Shown here: positions 1 through 64,000 of the stretch, in pieces | How the letters are laid out: each line of letters opens with the position of its first letter | Numbering within the stretch: position 1 is the first letter of the stretch | Assembly: GCA_035222895.1 (NCBI GenBank) | Contig: JAVYIG010006424.1 | Location: 54,252-118,251 of the forward strand | Source: Strongylocentrotus droebachiensis | Lineage: Eukaryota; Echinodermata; Echinoidea; Camarodonta; Strongylocentrotidae | Length of the DNA stretch: 64,000 nucleotides | Reading direction: 5' to 3' | Program-made: the position numbers and the translations under genes | Notes under the pieces: model-generated | What the model saw: only the letters and a program-made list of their open reading frames with translations | Told to the model about the DNA's origin: nothing | Database searches by the model: none

Positions 1-497
1 CATAAATAACCATCTGAATAGCTTATTTTCATGAAGTAATAGTTAGAAGCTCCATTAAAATCTGTAATCGGTATTCTTGAGATCATTGATATTAATTGGG
101 TTTTTGCTGAAAGTGGTGTTAATTTTCCACAGTCTAAATACGTGATGAAAAGCGGGACGTAAAGATAAAGGTATCCATATTAGGAAAACTGATCATACAC
201 TTTATCCCTAAGAAGAACTGCCCCTTTCCGGTCAAATTATAATAAATGGCGATTACCCCGATGGCAAGTCCTCACATTGGAGAACTTTTCCTGAGGGCAC
301 GTTTACCAAGATACTATACTAAAATGGTATTTGAGAACATTTTGAATCTACACGATTTAAAAAGAAGGTACATTAGTCTCAAAACATTTTACTATGCAAC
401 CCGTGCCATATCAAATTACCATGTTTAAAATATAGTTTTATTGTCAATGTTTTAATCCACCCTTTCTTTTTTCTCCTTTTTTGTTTTTGTTAAACAG

Positions 498-649
498 AGT
501 TTGTGACGAACGCACCTCAAACTCTTACTGGAGAGTTGGAGCAGCAATGGATTGTTGTTTTTGCTGTAGCAGGCACCTTAGCTTTCATTCTTCTTGTCCT
601 CCTCATCATCGGCTGTGTTTATTTCTCCGGAAAGGAAGATAAAAATTAA
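498..649 (+). CDS. Last coding exon of an upstream paralogue (membrane anchor and short tail)
   Basis: A TTAAACAG acceptor at 490-497 opens a phase-1 exon that reads to a TAA stop at 647-649. It encodes about 15 juxtamembrane residues (ending LEQQW), a hydrophobic helix of about 23 residues (VVFAVAGTLAFILLVLLII) and a short charged tail (YFSGKEDKN). It aligns with the last exon of the large gene at 58815-58969: both share LEQ-x-W, G-x-LAFIL and a short hydrophilic tail, and both start in phase 1. I therefore read it as the 3' end of a tandem paralogue whose other exons lie left of the window. No EGF or CUB exon of that gene is visible in 1-497, and the one longish open frame there (246-428) has no cysteines. 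Confidence 0.8.
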
Positions 650-831
650 GGTGATCATCACTTATGATACACTACCCGTAAGCACATAGGCTTGTAGACA
701 CAAAGTCGGAGTAAGTTTTAAAAAATACCCCTGTAACATACAGCTTGTTATCACTAACAAAGCTTACATCAACCGTTGGAAATCTCCTGAAATCATTGCA
801 TCGGATTGACTGTGAGAATTTATATTTCTAA

Positions 832-837
832 AATAAA
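832..837 (+). promoter_or_regulatory. Candidate polyadenylation signal of the upstream paralogue
   Basis: AATAAA lies 183 bases after the TAA stop of the exon ending at 649. It is the first such hexamer downstream and would give a compact 3' UTR. The cleavage site cannot be told from sequence. Confidence 0.45.
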
Positions 838-1215
838 ACACTAGTTACTAATTAAAAAAATATTAAAGACAAGAGGGCCCTGGTTAAGCGTAGGCCAGTG
901 ATTTATGGAACGCCTCTTGTCATTTTCTTTATTCTGTACAATCACTGTAATTATGTAACAAAACGAATACACGAAATTAATTCTGGAATGAAATAATAAT
1001 TTGAACTTTATTTCATAATGAAATCCCCCCCCCCGAAAAAAGCACTTAGTAGAGTACTGTACAATAGCTACAATTATATAATATAATACAATTGTATGAT
1101 ATTTGATGACATGATGATGTTAAATTCTGGTGCTCGATAAATTAGTGGACTTTGGTCGTGATTTGATCGTGATATATACCTGGACTAAAGTTAGTAGGCT
1201 TCATAAACACCGGAC

Positions 1216-1625
1216 ATAGTGTCCATCAGTCTAAAATACAACGGAAACAGTCTGAATACAGTGTTGACATAGTGTGAAGTTATGTGAACACAGTATTTTC
1301 ACATTTGTCACCGGCATCAATTTGTTCATAGTGTGAACACTAAGGGAAAACTAAATGTACAGTCTGTGTTTACACTCTAATATTATTGGCCATACACTTG
1401 TTCACGCTTTGGGAAGGGTGTATTCGCAATGCCAACACCATGAGGTGTTCCACTGCATATATGTGAACACATCGTGTGTGACGCTTTGTTTTCACATTAG
1501 GTTTGGTTGTGTGTTAAATTTGTGTGACACTGCGTTCACATTACGATATTCTACTCGCACCATGTGTGGGAGTTTGTTCATAATTCACACTGTGTTTGAC
1601 ACTATGTTCACATTGTATAGGATAT
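1216..1625. repeat. Degenerate tract of GTGTGAACAC / GTTCACAC motifs
   Basis: The motifs ATAGTGTGAA, GTGTGAACAC, TGTGAACACA and GTTCACA recur irregularly on both strands. Spacing is uneven, so this looks like a decayed satellite or repeated palindrome, not a clean tandem array. The open frame within it (1355-1636) is most likely a by-product. Confidence 0.4.
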
Positions 1626-3443
1626 TATTTTATTGATGGCAGGGTAAAATAGGGTGCTAGGTTTATTCACAACGTTAACGAATTTCTGCACGGAGGGTGG
1701 GCTTATCATTTGTACATTTGTTTTAAGTGCTGAGTAGTCTCTTAAACAATATGTTGATGATATTTCTTTCTTATTTGTCTAATTCTCTCTATATATAACA
1801 AGAACGTGAACTTAAATAATACCGCATTTAAATGTTTAAGTTCAGAAGGAAGTGTATTATGATATAAGAACATTTACACATATTGAAAGTAGATTGATGC
1901 CCCAAAACATGGTACATTTTATTAATTTGTTTGATGAAAATTTGAAATTTCATATAAGCAATAACATCATGCTGTATGCAGATGTATTTCATGTTATATA
2001 GTAATGATGTACTCGTTGCTACAGCATAATACAAATCTTCTTATTTGAATTACTTCCTTGATATTTTTATTATAGCTAATACTACACAAGATCGTGCCAG
2101 ATTAGAATGAAGATACTACTTGGTACATAAGAGCTATATCCCACCTGCGGTATGATTCTTTTCAATGTGTATCATGATTTTTTTTTTCTTCCATCAGATT
2201 ATTCAGCATTTTAATTCATGTATAGCTTCGTTATGTTTAAGTTGTCCTATGATGAAAATGCTTTCATCATATTTTCTGCGTAGTATGGTATGGGGATAGT
2301 TAGTCAGGATATTGATTTGCCACGAAACTGGATAAAAGTGGCAATTATGTACATCTCTCATTTTTATTATGAATTCGAATTCTTCTTGTTTTGTTCTCTC
2401 TTTCTCATTTGATAAATCACTGTATTTGTATCACTTTGCTTAACTGAATCTACACGTTTGTAAATAAAATGGACTTTCACCGAATAATGTGGAAAATTTA
2501 ATATGATTCATATCCGATTGCACATCAAATAATCATTTTTTTTTGGGGGGGATGGTAAATAGAATCATTTAGATTAATTCGAAAATTAAATTAGAGGTTG
2601 CTGAGCAATTTCATCTTGTCTTTGTTAAAACTGAAATATGACATGTCTTTCAATATATATTTTGCAAAGTTGGATATGCCTTGTGTATAATTTAGCTGGC
2701 AAAATTGAATTAAGAAATAAAGAGAAAATAATTTGAAGTCTTTCGTTCATGTATATTAAATATTGTTTTTGGACATAAATATAACAAAAATATATATGTT
2801 TTTGAAAAACATGCATTCTAATCAGTCTTCTTTATAAATACTAAGGTGTACGTTACATATTTTGAACTTCATTTCAATATATCCAGACGACTTAATTTCA
2901 AAGTGTCTTCTAAATTATGCTGAACTATGTAAATGTTACAAAGCGATCTACTTTAAATAAAACAAATTTCTACGGATTTTAAGATACCATGACTTGTTCA
3001 AATGTTTTTATTTCAGTTTGGTCAAATAGAATAACAAAGTACTTACATTAACGTCATATTCGCTCGTTGTTCAGGCTACTTGTTCCAAAATGTAGAGCCT
3101 GCGCATGAGGATCACCGCAAAATTATTAAGGCAACGGGCTCAAGCAGGGCAAGTCAGTGTTTATCGTTGGATTGGTCCCCACGTCATTGTCTAGCACAAA
3201 ATTGTTTGGAACCAGAAGCCTTGATAAATTGGCCAGTATGACGTCACACTACGGTACTCTTATAGAAACGCGCACTGCAGAAAAGGTGGAGGGGGTATAG
3301 AGTAGTGTCCATTTATAGTGTCCCTTTATAGAACTAGTATTGAGGGTTACGGGGAAAGGGGTGAGGCGATAAATGGGGTCATGAGTTTTTATTTCAATCC
3401 TATTCACCGAAAAACAGGCTGAGAGATAGAGAAAGTACAAGTT

Positions 3444-3480
3444 AGAGAGAGAGAGAGAGAGAGGGAGGGAGAGAGAGAGG
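3444..3480. repeat. (GA)n microsatellite
   Basis: A run of GA dinucleotides with GGGA interruptions. The minus-strand open frame over it (3249-3503) is a low-complexity Ser/Leu frame and is not a gene. Confidence 0.9.
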
Positions 3481-4640
3481 CAAGTACATAAACAGAGAGG
3501 CAAGAGGAGAGGAGGGGTATTATTATCAGATTGAAAACTGAGACTCTTTAAAAGAAAAGCTATTATGAATACATAATCACAAGTATATAGAGAGATTTGG
3601 TGATAATAATAAACAAGAAAGAAGCCAGAGATAACAAATAATGATAGTAGATGCAGAATATATCTGAATCAAAACATGAAAAGGTACACTGACCTTGCTA
3701 ATTTCATGCGCGCTCGAAACCACTGAAAACATTCTGCACGCAGTATTCTTTGCTAAGCATTCACGTCAGGAGGGGGTATCGATTCTGTCTCATGAATTAC
3801 GCTGAATGACATCACTAGCATTGTACCCTTCATTCCAAGTGTTTGATCGTGAAATAGAAAAGAGGCAGTTTAAATAGCCATAGAGTTTGTACACTGAGAC
3901 TTTGTAGTATAGGTATAATTACCACTAGGTATTATCAATCTGCTATTCCATCTATTATTCGGTTATCAACAACAATCCGACGCGCAGTACTCCTTCTGTT
4001 TAGATTGCTGGTACATTTTATTTGTTTTTATATTTTTATTTATTTGGCCATTTTGGCAAACACACTTTTGTAACAATCTGAACATTTGTAATGAATATAT
4101 ATTTCCTTGCAAAGAAAAACATATTTTAAATAAAACTGAATTCTATCTAATGAACCTTCAAGTAAGAACTGTTGTATGCCCTTCTTAACTTTTCTATTAT
4201 AGTCAACTATATTTGTAATCAATCTAAAATACTTGCATAGAACCATTATTCTTAACAATATGTTCATGTATAATTAAAATATAGCAGCCTGCATTTTTAT
4301 ACTATGTATATAGAAATCCTTTTAATGTTTTATTGACAAGGCTATTGCATTAATCAAAAAGTCATCTACATGATCTAACACAGGTCAGAAACATTTTGAT
4401 TACTGGAATTCTAATTGTATACTGTATTTTATTTGTTTATATAATCATCAATTGTGAACTATTATTTTACTATAACCATTATTTTGTAATTCTTCTTTCA
4501 TTGTTCCATGTTTTCTTTTGTTTTCTCCTCAGTATTTTTCTTCTATCTGTTCAGAATTTCTCTTTGATTTTAATCTTTTTACAAAACCGATTGAATTGCC
4601 CAATGTATTTGCAGATATTCTATATGTTGCAGTTTTATTT

Positions 4641-4722
4641 GTAAATTCAAGATGTGTCAGCTTTTAGCTGTGACCTTGAATTTGTATTAATAAACCTTGG
4701 CAATTCAATTCAATTCAAAATA
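4641..4722 (+). mobile_element. Retroposon (LINE-like) 3' tail
   Basis: A sequence with AATAAACC followed by a repeated AATTC pentamer (4701-4718). A short 3' UTR ending in a 5-base tandem repeat is typical of CR1/jockey-type LINE insertions. The upstream part (roughly 4390-4640) may be more of the element, but no reverse-transcriptase frame survives. Confidence 0.5.
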
Positions 4723-7396
4723 TATCCCGGTAATAAGCTGATATGTTTTACATCATACAATAGACCGGTTTACTAACATAATCAAATTTCATGCATATTT
4801 TTCAAACAAATGTTGTTCTTGACAACATGAACGCTTACCCGTGGATTGCCCGACATAGTAACCAGTTATATATGCAGTCTATATATATAAGTCTAACTTC
4901 TGAATTGGACAACCCATTGAAGGAAATCCATGTTATAAGATTTACACGCGTTTCTATGGGATTTCATTAGTCTACGAACTTAGACTTATGACCGTTTCGA
5001 GAAACGGACCCCTGGATTCCAAGTTTTGTAGTGCATTTATTAATAACAGGTAAATAGAATAACTAGTCACTAGGAAAGAAACATCCATACATGTGAATAT
5101 GTTTAATAGACAATCTGTCTATACTTGTGTTTTAAGTACAAATGCTGGCACTCTACGCAGAAGGGTAAAAAATCGTTCTTAATAAAGGTGCACTTCGTTT
5201 TGGAGTTGAAACCACTCGAAATATCTGAATATCAAAATGTATTGGTTCGGATTATTCAAAATAAAGTGGATTACATTACTTTGAGCTAGGATTTCATCTC
5301 TTACAAGGAGTACAAGATAACAAAAAATATATAAAAAGACTCTTCAAGAAGCGGATTTTCATTCCATTTCATTACAAGACATGAGAGACACCACACCACA
5401 ATATCCTCGTTTAGTTGCTGAAAAGGCTTTTGACGAGTACCAGCATAGACGTAGACGTAGACGTCGGAAACAATTAAGATTTAAGCTTTGTTGGTGCGAG
5501 AAAAAAATGAGCGAACTTGTTATGATATGTTTCCCCATTATCAGTGAAAGTAATAAAGTTCAGCTCTTGGGTCACAAAATGATCGCGTTTCACTGCTGTA
5601 ACAAAATACACAGTGTGTGTGTGCGTGTGTGTTGTAATTGTTTTGTCTAGACGTTTATCAATCAGATATGATTATTTACGTCTGAGGACCGACCTTTAAC
5701 GTCACCATCCGAAAGACGTGACTCAGTTTCGAACCTGGGTCCAATCAGAATCAGTTTGTAGGCGAAGAAAAGGAACCAACTCATATTCGAACAAAGATTT
5801 ATAAAATTAGCATTATCTTATTTTACTTTTTACACGAAAACAACAATGATGTAATTAATGCTGATTATGAAGACTGGATCGAGTTGTCCCGAAGTATCGA
5901 TTCTGTATTGCGTTTAGGCCTGCTGGTGTTTGCTGTTATATGATGATCTCAGCCCTACTAATCCGACGCATAACAATTACCTCTTTGGCTCGAACTTCCA
6001 GCATTCTTGTTCGCAACTTAACACACCCTTCTTTCCTATTGTGTACAACAATCCGCTCCCCGAGCTCATTACAATATGAATGGATAAGCAAGTATGTCCA
6101 TTGGTATTGTGCGTTGAACTGCGACCGAACCGCCATCGAACCGCCAGGCTTCATGGGTAAAGGGTGGAGTCCTTTGCTCAACCAATTCATCAGCGGCGCA
6201 CATCAATAAAATAGGATATTTATTTCTTTTTATTTATGCAACGAGGTGCGGGCACTGATCGGTTTGGATTAGCGTAGATGGTGTGAGGAATCACATATTG
6301 TAGTGTGTTCATAAACGTTGACAAAAATACATAAAAATATAAAAGATAATACCAGAGAGAGGGAGAGAGGGAGAGAGAGAGAGAGGTGGGGGCGATGACA
6401 GATGGAGAAGGAGATCGATAGAAAAATACAGACATAAAATCCTGAGACTTGAACCGAGAAAGAGAGAGAGAGAGAGAGAATGGGGTTATTTTTTGTTGTT
6501 GAAGGGGCTGGGAAATTTAAATTTCATGAGTGTCGGAGAGCCATATGTAAATTTGAAGGGAGAATGAAAGATATGAAGAAAGATAAATTCGGGGAGAAGG
6601 CGGGATAAGTACTGTGAAGATACAAAAATTGAAAGCAATGAAGTGGATGCCGTATATCTTTTATCATTTACCTACGTTAGAAATTCACCTGCAGAAAGGG
6701 CGAATGTTATAATGACGACAAAACGAAAGCAACAGAAAAAATAAAAAATGGTAGAAATCTCAGACAAAGACAAAATCGTTAACCAAAAAAAAAAATCTCT
6801 ATAATATAAATCAAAAGAATAAGAGTTCACTTTGAAATAAAAACGTCTTACGTCAAAATACGCAATGAAATTTTTTTTTACCAGGGAGCTTTTACTTTCC
6901 ATCTGATCTGCAACCGAGCTTTGGGATGGTTTGTTGGGTTTGCATCGCTTCAGCAAGCTTGAATGGCTCGCAGTGACAATTGCTTCGAGGACGTTATTAT
7001 TGCAGACTAAACCGAAACGTGCTGTACATCGCTACAACACACTGACAAGCTACGAACTCAACTTTCAAATAGCGTCTTACATAATGGTTGATAACTGCAA
7101 GATATATCATTCGTTCAGTGCGTAACGGTTTAACGTTTGTTAATACTTCAACCAGAAAGGGGTTAAATTTAACTTTTTTCACTGTTCTCATCGACGACGG
7201 CAATGATTACGACATAGCCGCCATCTACAATCACCGATTTGAAGAAGTGAAAGTGCTCGTCGATGAAGCCGGTGGTGTAATCAAGGAGATTTACGTAGCG
7301 GAATAGAAATCGCCTTTCGTGAGGGTTTTGAGACACTGACGCCGGTTCGGATGGTTTTGAAAACATTCCTATATCAAGAATAGCAGAACAGTTACA
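4723..7396. other. Intergenic and upstream flank of the large gene
   Basis: Contains GA microsatellites at 6354-6386 and 6460-6479 and an (AGACGT)-rich stretch near 5447-5468. Any promoter and 5' UTR of the large gene should lie just before 7397. I see no convincing TATA box, so the start site is not assigned. The open frame at 7088-7306 is treated separately as an observation. Confidence 0.5.
6354..6479. repeat. Two (GA)n microsatellites
   Basis: Purine dinucleotide runs at about 6354-6386 and 6460-6479, separated by unique sequence. Confidence 0.85.
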
Positions 7397-58969
<51,573 letters not shown>

Positions 58970-59035
58970 ATAATTTTACATTAATACCTTGATATATTCG
59001 AATATACCAATGCTTTATTGCTACAATGCTACAAA

Positions 59036-59041
59036 AATAAA
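59036..59041 (+). promoter_or_regulatory. Candidate polyadenylation signal of the large gene
   Basis: AATAAA 67 bases after the stop codon; the first such hexamer downstream. A longer 3' UTR is not excluded. Confidence 0.45.
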
Positions 59042-59119
59042 TCACCACCATCAAATGAAGCACATGAAAGGGAAAGGTTCATATTATTAACATCATTATA
59101 GTGATTAAATCACTAGTTT

Positions 59120-59345
59120 GAAGAGATGTGAGTTGGTCTAGTGATCTGCTCTCGAGTCTTCACATAACCTGCATAAACGACATGGGTAGGTGCTAATCCA
59201 AGATGATCATTTTGCCCTTTGGTAAGGCATTAATCCTCATTACCAGGTCCCTAGGAGAAGACCTAAAGCCGTCGGCCGTCTGGTTGCTTACTTACAAGCA
59301 TTTATACTTTCTTAGCAGTCAGGTAAAATAACCACCACCATCAAT
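59120..59345 (+). mobile_element. tRNA-derived SINE copy 5
   Basis: Box A relic TGGTCTAGTGA at 59134-59144 (one mismatch). The body TTTGGTAAGGCATTAATCCT is related to the copies at 16550 and 29921. Confidence 0.65.
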
Positions 59346-62300
59346 GGGCTTTGATTTGTTTGGGATAGTGACGTCATAGGTTGCTCCCATTAGAAATTGT
59401 CAGATCTGATTAATCAAGACTGGGGAAGAAAACAAAGTTTGTCCCACACACGCACTGATTGTCCGGTTTTATTTTTCACTTTTAAAAATCACGTAATGTG
59501 GAAAATTCCATAATCGTTGACGTAATCGTGAATCAATGAGCTTCCATTTAATGTGTTTCTACCACTGTGCAAGTAGTTTGAAGTTTAAAGGTTTTTTTTT
59601 CCTGCAATGTTTAGATCTGCAAACTGATTATCAACATGTATAAATATTTTTTTGTCTGTCGATAGCAATCAGAACTTTAGTTATATATCTCATATATTAA
59701 TGTTTGTCTTTTTCTTTTACGATTTTGATATTGCACCTGAATACAATGATTTTGTTTTTTTATGTTAAGGCTATATTGAAATATTTTCACATACGATATC
59801 GTCTGCTTCAGTTCAAAGATCTATTTGTATGCATGTGATGCTTTTTTAAACGTAGAAGGTAGATATACTTAATATAATCTCATCATATTGCAAGAGTCAT
59901 TGTGAAAAATGTGATGAGATTTTTGGACGACTGATCCCTGAAATTATCTTCCCAGACATTTGCAGCCTTGGCAAATACATCGTACAATTGAATCATAGGG
60001 CAATAACCAATCACAGTGATAATTTTTTGTTTAAAGAAATATCGAACTAGAAGGGTGATAGTTCCGGAAAGATAAGTGTCCTGTAGGGACTGCAATCGTC
60101 CGGGGTATTTGTGTAGTAATCGTCTCTCCGTGGGGGTATCCTCTAGTTTATATTTTAAAGGATGTTTATGACTATAGACAATGTGACAATATGATTATGA
60201 GGTATTGTCGTAAAAGGACAACCATTGCCCTGGTATTAGTCGTCTACATAATGATTCTCTCTCGCGACGATTGTGTCAAATTTGTTGTTGTCCGGGAATT
60301 TTACTACCCAAGTTGGGCAATTGCCAGGGTGGGACAATCACCCAGATGTTAGCTGTCCGGCTAGGAATTGTCCTAGATGAGTAATGCATACATGTATATT
60401 CATGCCGATAATGTGTAAGGGTCACTACGAAATGGAATGTTATGAGTTAATTGAATGCTTCCATGAGAGGTCAGGAACTATTACATCAAGATTAAGAAGT
60501 GTGATGGGGCCCAGAGTCCTAGACATTATTCAGGAATCGGACAGAACATTTTGAACAGTTACGACAGAGCTATAATTATGTCATTTTATTCTCTCAGGAC
60601 ATGTGTAATTTTCAGTTATCTATAAAGTGAACCAGTTTTATTTTGTCTCTCTGTTTCATGTGTTATTACGTGTTTTGCATATTTGATTTGTTTGACCACC
60701 ACACATTATCACGATATTGAAGAGTATACAAATCACACAAAAACGCAAAATCACACGAAGGTTTGGGTAATAATAAAGTTTGCACGAAAGCCGTATTCGG
60801 AACTCGGGTTGAATATAAAAGGAGGGTTAGATCACGTATCTAACACTTTTGTTAGATGTAGTGTCTGCATCTTTAATCTAAACTAGATATTTGAAACAAG
60901 CTTGAAATGTTTAGATTATTTGACAAATGTAACTAACAAATTAAAGAAATAATACTGGACGTTTGATTTTGAAGTATATTCATAGAATACTTTCTGAAAT
61001 ATCCTAAGTCGCAGATAAATGATTGAAATTGTTTTCAGATTAAATGAATTAAGACAATTTGTCAATGTTTTCCATTTGTATGGAAATAAAGAATATATTC
61101 ATCGGTAATTTGGATGATTTTATCTTATTTATTTATTCATGTTGATTTCTACTTATCTTCTTACTGTATTCATTTATTAAAATTATATCCGCTTTTACTC
61201 TCCTTTTCTTACTTTGTCAATTTTAACCCGAGTTCAAAGTATTGGCCCACTGGGATGGTATTTATTCACGTGCCAATAATTTTTATTGACGTTAATTGAT
61301 TTGGTTTGTCTCTCACCGTCACATCACATTTATTGGGTTTTTTTAATATGCAGTTCCCACGGTGCTATAGGAGGTTCAACTCACCCACACTTACGCCAAC
61401 ACACACCCGCATACACATTTGTATTATAGCCTTGTAGTCTTGTAGCTCATGAAATTATCATGAAGTTATCATGAAATTATAATGACATAGGCATTACAAT
61501 TATTTATATGTATATTTGAAATAATTTATCCCCAAAGTGTCGCATTCTTCAAATCCAGTGAAAAACCATCATGAGGGATAAATGCATGTTGAAAAGAATG
61601 GAAAGTAAACTTACACTATACTAGACCTTGTGTGAATTGAATATAATACGGACCGTGATATTTAGAATACTCTCTAGTTACCATGCGTTCGTTTTGAGTG
61701 TCGAGGCAATATTTCTGAATAGTCCCTTCGTCGGAATCAAATAAAATTAACGGAAACCATAGCTATTTATAATAGCCTTTTTTACGTGAGTAATCATGCA
61801 ATGCTTTTTCAAAGAAAGGGTAAATTTGTCCAATGCACTTTTTGACCCAGGTTCAAGAGTAAACGCTAAATTACAAGAATGGCAATCGTACGTCCAAATG
61901 ATTTTCTTCATGTTTATAGTAGTATTTTGTTAATTCGGACTGGACTGTTTGAATGCCTTCACGAATGGTAATTTACTGTTTTATCTTTTGAGTAAATTTC
62001 CCAGGCGCCTTTGTTTTAAGATACATATGATATTGATTTTCAGTACAGAGTTTACAGCTTATGATATTAATCATGTGATTTGCACCTTTTGAAACGTTGC
62101 TCCATTGTCTTTCAATTTCATTACCTAACAAAGTAATAATCTCCTCACGTCTTTTGTAATGTGTCATGAATAAACATTTGTGTTTTTTTCAACAACAAAA
62201 AAACTGACGCTTCTTTCATCATTTTGTTTGCTTGTTTGTTTTCCGATGATAGAAACATAATGGTTTGGGTCTTCGTTCCCTTCTCCCATGTTCTAAACAA

Positions 62301-62895
62301 TACCGATTTTGATTCAGTTTAGTTCATTCATTTCTTTTCTAAAACGTACATATAGTTTTACGAGAAAACATCAATTCCATTAACAGTTCGTTTATGTATT
62401 ACATAATATGCAGCCAATAGGAATAATCAGAAAGAGTTCTTTTAAAGCCCATTTATAGTTTTAGTGAGCATTTCTTATTTAGTTTTACTTGTAATTGTAG
62501 CCACGGCCCGTGTTTTCATTATTTTATATATTCTAGTCTGTTATAATACACTATATCTCTATAATGTGTTCTATCTCTGGTAAGATGTTGGCTCATGCAG
62601 CCTAAAACTTTCTGCCTTGGAAAACAATATCCCGAATTACTGCAATCGATGTCAGTTGCGTGCCTTGTCACATTACGTTTCCTTCATCCATATTCGCATG
62701 TTGAACTACTGTTTAGTTAATTTGTCTGTTTATTGTGAACCATGATTAGGGACATCCTTACGTGGGATTAACTTAGAAGCTGACGTGATTGTTAACCACG
62801 GGGCGCAGACCTTGGCCTAATAGTAATGTGTCATGCCAGAACGTAATCTATAGTGCCCGCGAGTACTCTAAAACAGAGGAACGGACGCTATTATA
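59346..62895. other. 3' flank, no gene recognised
   Basis: AT-rich intergenic DNA. I find no EGF, CUB or anchor exon on either strand. A short ATGAAATTATC repeat lies at 61448-61487. Minus-strand open stretches at 59883-60095 and about 61570-62167 have no recognisable domain. Confidence 0.55.
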
Positions 62896-63048
62896 CAATG
62901 CGTCCCAGAAAAAACGAAGCCGAGAAGTATCGATGTTCTAGAGTAGACTCTAAGCTTTCCAAATATGTATCATTCATTAATTATGGTTGTGATTAAGTTA
63001 TGATAAAACATCAGTACTTCTCGGTTTCGTTTTTTCTGGGACGCACTG
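62896..63048. mobile_element. mariner-like hairpin element
   Basis: CAATGCGTCCCAGAAAAAAC at the left is inverted at the right as CAGTGCGTCCCAGAAAAAAC, with pairing extending through CGAAGCCGAGAAGTA. TA flanks both ends. 153 bases, mostly inverted arms. Confidence 0.85.
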
Positions 63049-63365
63049 TATAAGCAGTATTCAGGAGTAAGCACTGCCCCTGTACTCCACTCGCAATGTC
63101 AATCTTTGCATTAATCAATTGCATTTGACATTTGGTCCTATTTTCATCATGGTTTCATCGACTTCACACAAACCCAAGAAAGCTATGCAATTCCTCTGTT
63201 CTATAGGGAGAGAAAAAAGTCAAGAATTAACTATTTGTTATCAAATTTGTGAACAAAAATTAACACTTCGAACCTTTGTAGCATGTTAAAAGTAATAATT
63301 TGGCATTTTGAGAAAAGAAATAGTCACTCCTCGGCCCATTTAAATGGTGGTTTAAAATGTTATAT

Positions 63366-63433
63366 TGTATAGACTACCCCCCCCCCCTCTCTCTTTCCCT
63401 CTATCTCTCAGTCTCTCTCTCTCTCTCTCTCTT
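63366..63433. repeat. Poly(C) and (TC)n microsatellite
   Basis: Ten or more C bases followed by TC repeats with short interruptions. Confidence 0.9.
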
Positions 63434-64000
63434 CTCTTCATAATATAGTTCCTGGTATTCTTACACTCGCGTTAATTAGGAAGGGGATAAAGCAATCTTA
63501 TGCAGAATAAGATAAAATGATGAACATTGCAAGAAGAAGAAAATAATGCGCAAACGTTTCCAGTTAAAACGAACGAGAAAAAAAAAGATTTGGAATTGAT
63601 AAAAGAAAGTTTGAATAATCTAATTATAAAAGACCCGGTAGCGTATGATTGTTTTCTATCATAAAGGGATCTTTTGTTTCAAAATGATACATGTCGTAAT
63701 ATCAGGAAAAGTTGTCTCGAGTAAAGGCCAAAATAGGCGCCCTTCATTAGAGAATTATTTATCATCAACATTAATTGCACGCAACCGTTCTGTACATCCG
63801 CGTGAGCCATGACTGCGCCGGTCGAGACCACCCTTACATATTCCACAGAGGGGTTTTTCCAAAGTTAGTACAATATAGTTGAGGGGACGTACAGTACATG
63901 AGTGTGGCTCATATTACAGCTAGGATTACAAACATTTACTGAAATATCCCTTCTAAAAAGAAAAGGTAGAACTAGAAGCTCGCAACTACAACGATCTAAT
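63434..64000. other. Right edge, nothing recognised
   Basis: AT-rich sequence without a convincing open frame, repeat boundary or exon. Confidence 0.5.

Larger units (their letters stand above)
838..4640. other. Intergenic DNA, no gene recognised
   Basis: AT-rich DNA after the upstream gene's 3' end. Apart from the motif tract at 1216-1625 and the GA run at 3444-3480, I see only short chance open frames, none with a domain or convincing splice partners. Confidence 0.6.

Noticed and set aside
5381-5650. An arginine-rich small protein (HRRRRRRRK)
   Set aside because: The arginines come from an AGACGT simple repeat; there is no domain, splice context or conserved feature.
5936-6209. Overlapping open frames on both strands
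   Set aside because: They have no recognisable motif, no splice partners and mirror each other, so they are probably chance.

Overview
The window looks like a piece of an echinoderm genome, most likely a sea urchin or sea star; this is inferred from the gene type, the AT-rich DNA, short exons split by introns of roughly 0.3 to 1 kb, and dense tRNA-derived SINEs, LINE tails and small inverted-repeat transposons. Nothing points to a prokaryote: there are no operons, and coding sequence is broken by GT...AG introns throughout.

The window is dominated by one large plus-strand gene (7397-58969). I could assemble it by hand as 49 coding exons whose reading frame closes exactly: 6120 coding bases, 2039 residues plus stop. 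It encodes a type I membrane protein of the fibropellin/Notch-like EGF class. The order is signal peptide, EGF 1, CUB 1 (two exons), a half-length EGF module with four cysteines, EGF 2-34, CUB 2 (one exon), EGF 35-44, then a juxtamembrane segment, one transmembrane helix and a short basic tail. Nearly every intron is phase 1 and nearly every EGF has its own exon. The role (extracellular adhesion, matrix assembly or signalling) is inferred from the family. Unlike classical fibropellins, no avidin-like C-terminal domain is present.

At the left edge (498-649) lies the last exon of a second plus-strand gene. Its membrane-anchor exon is clearly homologous to the last exon of the large gene, so the window shows a tandem head-to-tail pair of paralogues. 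Only that exon of the left gene is inside the window.

Region by region: 1-840, end of the upstream paralogue; 841-7396, intergenic DNA with a LINE 3' tail, GA microsatellites and a degenerate GTGTGAACAC-rich tract; 7397-7472, signal-peptide exon; 7473-20898, a 13.4 kb first intron holding a near-intact minus-strand LINE with two ORFs (11961 to about 16320), two TTAA-flanked inverted-repeat elements, a SINE and a possible dead EGF exon; 20899-23472, EGF 1, CUB 1 and the half EGF; 25379-49283, the main EGF array; 49677-50036, CUB 2; 50839-58131, the second EGF array; 58815-58969, membrane anchor; 58970-64000, 3' flank with a SINE and a hairpin element and no further gene that I can support.

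The less routine observations are the tandem paralogue, irregular EGF modules (the half module, two with seven cysteines, one exon with two EGFs), a family of three TTAA-flanked elements starting AGG, a GC-rich GGTCCG minisatellite bounded by 12-base inverted repeats, and a large GGTGCAA inverted-repeat element beside a decayed LINE.
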